From: Acidovorax radicis
GTDB lineage: Bacteria; Pseudomonadota; Gammaproteobacteria; Burkholderiales; Burkholderiaceae_C
Direction: 5' to 3'
DNA length: 64,000 bases
Assembly (NCBI RefSeq): GCF_020510705.1
Contig: NZ_CP075184.1
Coordinates: forward strand, 3,534,001-3,598,000
The notes below the pieces were generated by a model. It saw only the letters and a program-made list of their open reading frames with translations. It searched no databases and was not told where the DNA came from. Numbering within the stretch: the first letter of the stretch is position 1; every line of letters begins with the position of its first letter. This document shows positions 61,464-64,000 of the stretch, one piece after another. A program made the translations under genes and the position numbers.

Positions 61464-61910
61464 ATGAGCCTCAAGGACCAGATCACCGAAGACATGAAGA
61501 CCGCCATGCGCGCCAAGGACAGCGAGCGCCTGGGCACCATCCGCCTGCTGCAGGCCGCGATGAAGCAAAAGGAAGTGGACGAGCGCATCGTGCTGGACGA
61601 CGCGGCTGTGGTGGCCATCGTGGACAAGCTCATCAAGCAGCGCAAGGACTCCATCACCGCCTTCGAAGGCGCGGGCCGCCAGGACCTGGCCGACAAGGAA
61701 AAGGCCGAGATGGCCGTGCTGCAGGCCTACCTGCCCGAGCGCATGTCGGCCGAAGAAACCCTGGCCGCCGTGAAGGCCATCGTGGCCGAACTGGGCGCTG
61801 CAGGGCCTGGCGACATGGGCAAGGTGATGGGCGTGGTCAAGACCCGCCTGGCGGGCAAGGCCGACATGGGCCAGGTGTCGGCTGCGGTGAAGGCCGCGCT
61901 GGCGGGCTGA
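61464..61910 (+). CDS. yqeY: GatB/YqeY domain protein
   Basis: 148 residues, helical. MSLKDQITEDMKTAMRAKDS and RLGTIRLLQAAMKQKEVDER are the N-terminal YqeY signature; AEMAVLQAYLPERMSAEETL follows. It resembles the tRNA-binding tail of GatB; the role is not firmly known. ATG at 61464 after AAGGAAGCC. It follows rpsU with an E element between. Confidence 0.95.
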   Translation: MSLKDQITEDMKTAMRAKDSERLGTIRLLQAAMKQKEVDERIVLDDAAVVAIVDKLIKQRKDSITAFEGAGRQDLADKEKAEMAVLQAYLPERMSAEETLAAVKAIVAELGAAGPGDMGKVMGVVKTRLAGKADMGQVSAAVKAALAG

Positions 61911-61976
61911 TCCACCGACGACCAGAACTCGATAACACCCCAGGGTGGGCCGCACTGCGGTTTACGTTGCGGTCAA

Positions 61977-62032
61977 TATCATTTTGATAGCTGCTCGCGC
62001 TTGCCAGATAAGCGCTGGCGGCTATTTTTGCT
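61977..62032 (-). repeat. Family A dispersed palindromic repeat, copy 11
   Basis: ATATCATTTTGATAGCTGCT, CGCGCTTGCCAGATAAGCGC and TGGCGGCTATTTTTGC. It ends against the stop of the convergent LysR gene, so it can act as its terminator-like hairpin. Confidence 0.85.
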
Positions 62033-62980
62033 TCAAACCACGCCGTTTTCACTGGCGCCGTCATTTCCCGCCGCCTGCGCCATCCACCCGGCGCGGAAAT
62101 GCGCCTGCAGAAACTCCACGCACACCCGCACCTTGGCCGACCGCTCCAGCCGCGTGGGGTACACCGCCCACACATTGGCCTCTTGCTGCCACTGCGGCAA
62201 CACCTGCACCAGGCGCCCGGCCTGCAGGTGCGCGCCCACGTCCCATAGCGAGCGCAGCACCACCCCGCGCCCATCGACGGCCCACTGCACGGCCATCTCG
62301 CCGTTGTTGGCCGACAGCGGGCCGCGCACCTTGACCGACTCTTCCTGCGCGCCACTGCGCAGGCGCCACACGCCAAACGGGTGGTCGCGCTCCTTGATCA
62401 CCAGGCAGTCGTGCGCGGCCAGGTCGGCCACCGTGCGTGGCGTGCCCTTGCGCTGCAGGTAAGCGGGCGCCGCGCACAACACGCGGTGGTTATCAGCCAG
62501 GCGGCGCGCGATCAGGTGCGGGGCGATCTCGTCGCCCACGCGCACATCCAGGTCAAAGCCTTCGACCGCCACGTCCACCAGCCGGTCGAACACTTCGAGC
62601 CGCACCTGCAGCCCCGGATAGCGCCCCACCAGGCGCGACACCGCAGGCGCCACGATCTGGCGGCCAAAACCAAAGCTGCTGCTCACGCGCAGTAGCCCGC
62701 GTGGCTCGCTGCGGGTGACCGCCACCTCCTGCATCAGCTGTTCCATATCGTCGAGGATGCGCTGCGCCCAGTGAAAGACGCGCTCGCCCTCCTCCGTCAC
62801 CGCCACCCGGCGGGTGGTTCGATGCAGCAGCTTGACTTGCAGGTCTTGCTCCAGCAGGCGGATGCGCTTGCTCACATAGGCAGGGGACGTGCCCAGCTCG
62901 GTGGCGGCGCCGCCAAAGCTCGCCTTGCGCACGACAGCCGCGAACACGCGCAGGTCATCTGCCGCAGGACTTTTATGCAC
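62033..62980 (-). CDS. LysR-family regulator, divergent from tartrate dehydrogenase
   Basis: 315 residues. HTH near the N terminus: LRVFAAVVRKASFGGAATEL, then GTSPAYVSKRIRLLEQDLQV and HRTTRRVAVTEEGERVFHWA. The effector domain follows (GLLRVSSSFGFGRQIVAPAV). The likely relatives are TtuA/DmlR, regulators of tartrate or D-malate use. No ATG is well placed; the GTG at 62980 is my choice, since it leaves 10 residues before the HTH. Its neighbour is the tartrate dehydrogenase gene, the natural target. Confidence 0.87.
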   Translation of the reverse strand: MHKSPAADDLRVFAAVVRKASFGGAATELGTSPAYVSKRIRLLEQDLQVKLLHRTTRRVAVTEEGERVFHWAQRILDDMEQLMQEVAVTRSEPRGLLRVSSSFGFGRQIVAPAVSRLVGRYPGLQVRLEVFDRLVDVAVEGFDLDVRVGDEIAPHLIARRLADNHRVLCAAPAYLQRKGTPRTVADLAAHDCLVIKERDHPFGVWRLRSGAQEESVKVRGPLSANNGEMAVQWAVDGRGVVLRSLWDVGAHLQAGRLVQVLPQWQQEANVWAVYPTRLERSAKVRVCVEFLQAHFRAGWMAQAAGNDGASENGVV

Positions 62981-63101
62981 GATGTGTGAAGGATGAAGCC
63001 ACAGTTGGTGGATTGTAGTTTTTGATGGCGCTGGAAACAATGCACCCACAACGCAGGCTGCCCCCACAGCAGCCCCCTCCACCCATCCCAAGGACTGCTT
63101 C

Positions 63102-64000
63102 ATGACCGCCTCCATCGCCCCCAAAACCTACCGCATCGCCCTCATCGCCGGAGACGGCATCGGCAAGGAGGTGATGCCCGAAGGCCTGCGTGCGGTGCAG
63201 GCTGCTGCAGCGCGCTTTGGCATTGCGCTCGAAACCACCACCATCGACTGGGCCAGTTGCGATTACTACGCCGCCCACGGAAAAATGATGCCCGACGACT
63301 GGAAGGCGCAACTGTCGGGCATGGACGCTATCTTCTTCGGTGCCGTCGGCTGGCCCGCCACGGTGCCCGACCATGTGTCGCTCTGGGGTTCGCTGCTCAA
63401 GTTCCGCCGCGAGTTCGACCAGTACATCAACCTGCGCCCCGTGCGCCTGTTTGAAGGCGTGCCCTGCCCCCTGGCCGGCCGCAACCCTGGCGACATCGAC
63501 TACTACGTGGTGCGTGAGAACACCGAGGGGGAGTACACGTCGCTGGGCGGCATCATGTACGAGGGCACCGACCGCGAGATCGTCATCCAGGAATCGGTCT
63601 ACTCCCGCCACGGCGCCCACCGCCTGCTGAAGTTCGCCTTTGACCTGGCCCAAAGCCGCTCCAAAAAGCATGTCACCCTGGCCACCAAGAGCAACGGCAT
63701 CGCCATCAGCATGCCCTGGTGGGACCAGCGCGCCGACGACGTCGCCAAAAGCTACCCCGAGGTCACACTGGACAAGCAGCACATCGACATCCTCACCGCC
63801 CGCTTTGTGCTGCAGCCCGGGCGCTTTGACGTGGTGGCTGCCACCAACCTGTTTGGCGACATCCTCAGCGATCTGGGCCCGGCCACCACCGGCACCATTG
63901 GCCTGGCCCCCTCGGCCAACCTCAACCCCGAGCGCCACTTCCCCAGCCTGTTCGAGCCCGTGCACGGCTCGGCGCCCGACATCTACGGCAAGAACACCGC
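63102..64000 (+). CDS. ttuC: Tartrate dehydrogenase / D-malate-type decarboxylating dehydrogenase, N-terminal part
   Basis: 299 residues are seen before the window ends. The isocitrate/isopropylmalate dehydrogenase fold is clear: YRIALIAGDGIGKEVMPEGL, then GAVGWPATVPDHVSLWGSLL, YYVVRENTEGEYTSLGG, and NLFGDILSDLGPATTGTIGL. The insertion pattern and the GWPATVPDH motif point to the TtuC/DmlA group, which oxidises tartrate or D-malate with NAD. ATG at 63102. Divergent from a LysR gene. Confidence 0.9.
   Translation, partial: MTASIAPKTYRIALIAGDGIGKEVMPEGLRAVQAAAARFGIALETTTIDWASCDYYAAHGKMMPDDWKAQLSGMDAIFFGAVGWPATVPDHVSLWGSLLKFRREFDQYINLRPVRLFEGVPCPLAGRNPGDIDYYVVRENTEGEYTSLGGIMYEGTDREIVIQESVYSRHGAHRLLKFAFDLAQSRSKKHVTLATKSNGIAISMPWWDQRADDVAKSYPEVTLDKQHIDILTARFVLQPGRFDVVAATNLFGDILSDLGPATTGTIGLAPSANLNPERHFPSLFEPVHGSAPDIYGKNT

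Overview
The window is high-GC bacterial DNA that reads as a Comamonadaceae (Betaproteobacteria) chromosome, most like Acidovorax. The reasons are the gene content (sigma-54/NtrC-style assimilatory nitrate genes with NasT, a TRAP transporter joined to gluconokinase, a tartrate dehydrogenase with a divergent LysR gene), the protein sequences, and a dense set of short dispersed repeats. I saw no rRNA, tRNA, CRISPR array, prophage or intact insertion sequence.

Layout. 1-8.4 kb: end of cydA, cydB, then on the minus strand a nitronate monooxygenase-like gene, an acyl-CoA dehydrogenase, etfBA, an MscS channel and a crotonase-fold gene without the usual catalytic glutamates. 8.5-14.9 kb: an HDAC-like amidohydrolase, the moxR-DUF58-transglutaminase trio and mltB. 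15-27.7 kb: an ABC-2 exporter, a MATE/DUF2239/GIY-YIG operon, an amino-acid-type binding protein, hsp20, a MacAB/TolC-type efflux operon and tsaD. 27.7-34.6 kb: a second amino-acid-type binding protein, nasT, metQ and nrtABC. 34.7-40.1 kb: a CBS protein, then TRAP transporter-gntK with a divergent LacI-type regulator. 40.2-51.9 kb: an IS5-type transposase scrap, a PAS-only gene, then nirB-(P-box protein)-nirD-nasA-ybiB-cobA and a P-box/MCP protein. 52-57.5 kb: thioesterase, sterol-desaturase-like protein, DUF4124 protein, HI0933 flavoprotein, ArsR-type regulator, a broken MFS gene, NIPSNAP and ABM proteins. 57.4-64 kb: a GGDEF-EAL protein, rpsU, yqeY, a LysR gene and the start of a tartrate dehydrogenase gene.

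The nitrate genes form the clearest system. nrtABC imports nitrate, nasA reduces it to nitrite, nirBD reduces nitrite to ammonium, and cobA supplies the siroheme precursor for NirB. Both long leaders (nrtA and nirB) have a sigma-54-type promoter followed by an intrinsic terminator whose left arm can instead form a small antiterminator hairpin. The nrtA leader also has hairpins whose hexaloops carry A at position 1 and G at position 4, the published signature for ANTAR proteins, and the ANTAR protein NasT is encoded 1.6 kb upstream. Two proteins with a NarX/NarQ-like P-box sit in or beside the operon, and the second has its own sigma-54-like promoter.

The other notable layer is repeats. An approximately 55-65 bp imperfect palindrome occurs at least 11 times; four copies lie inside genes in frame, and one supplies the lipobox of MltB. 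Two copies of a different, roughly 92-base element (49097-49189 and 61333-61423) keep identical internal loops while their three stems differ in sequence but stay paired, which is the pattern of a selected structure. A 674-bp imperfect palindrome splits nirD from nasA.
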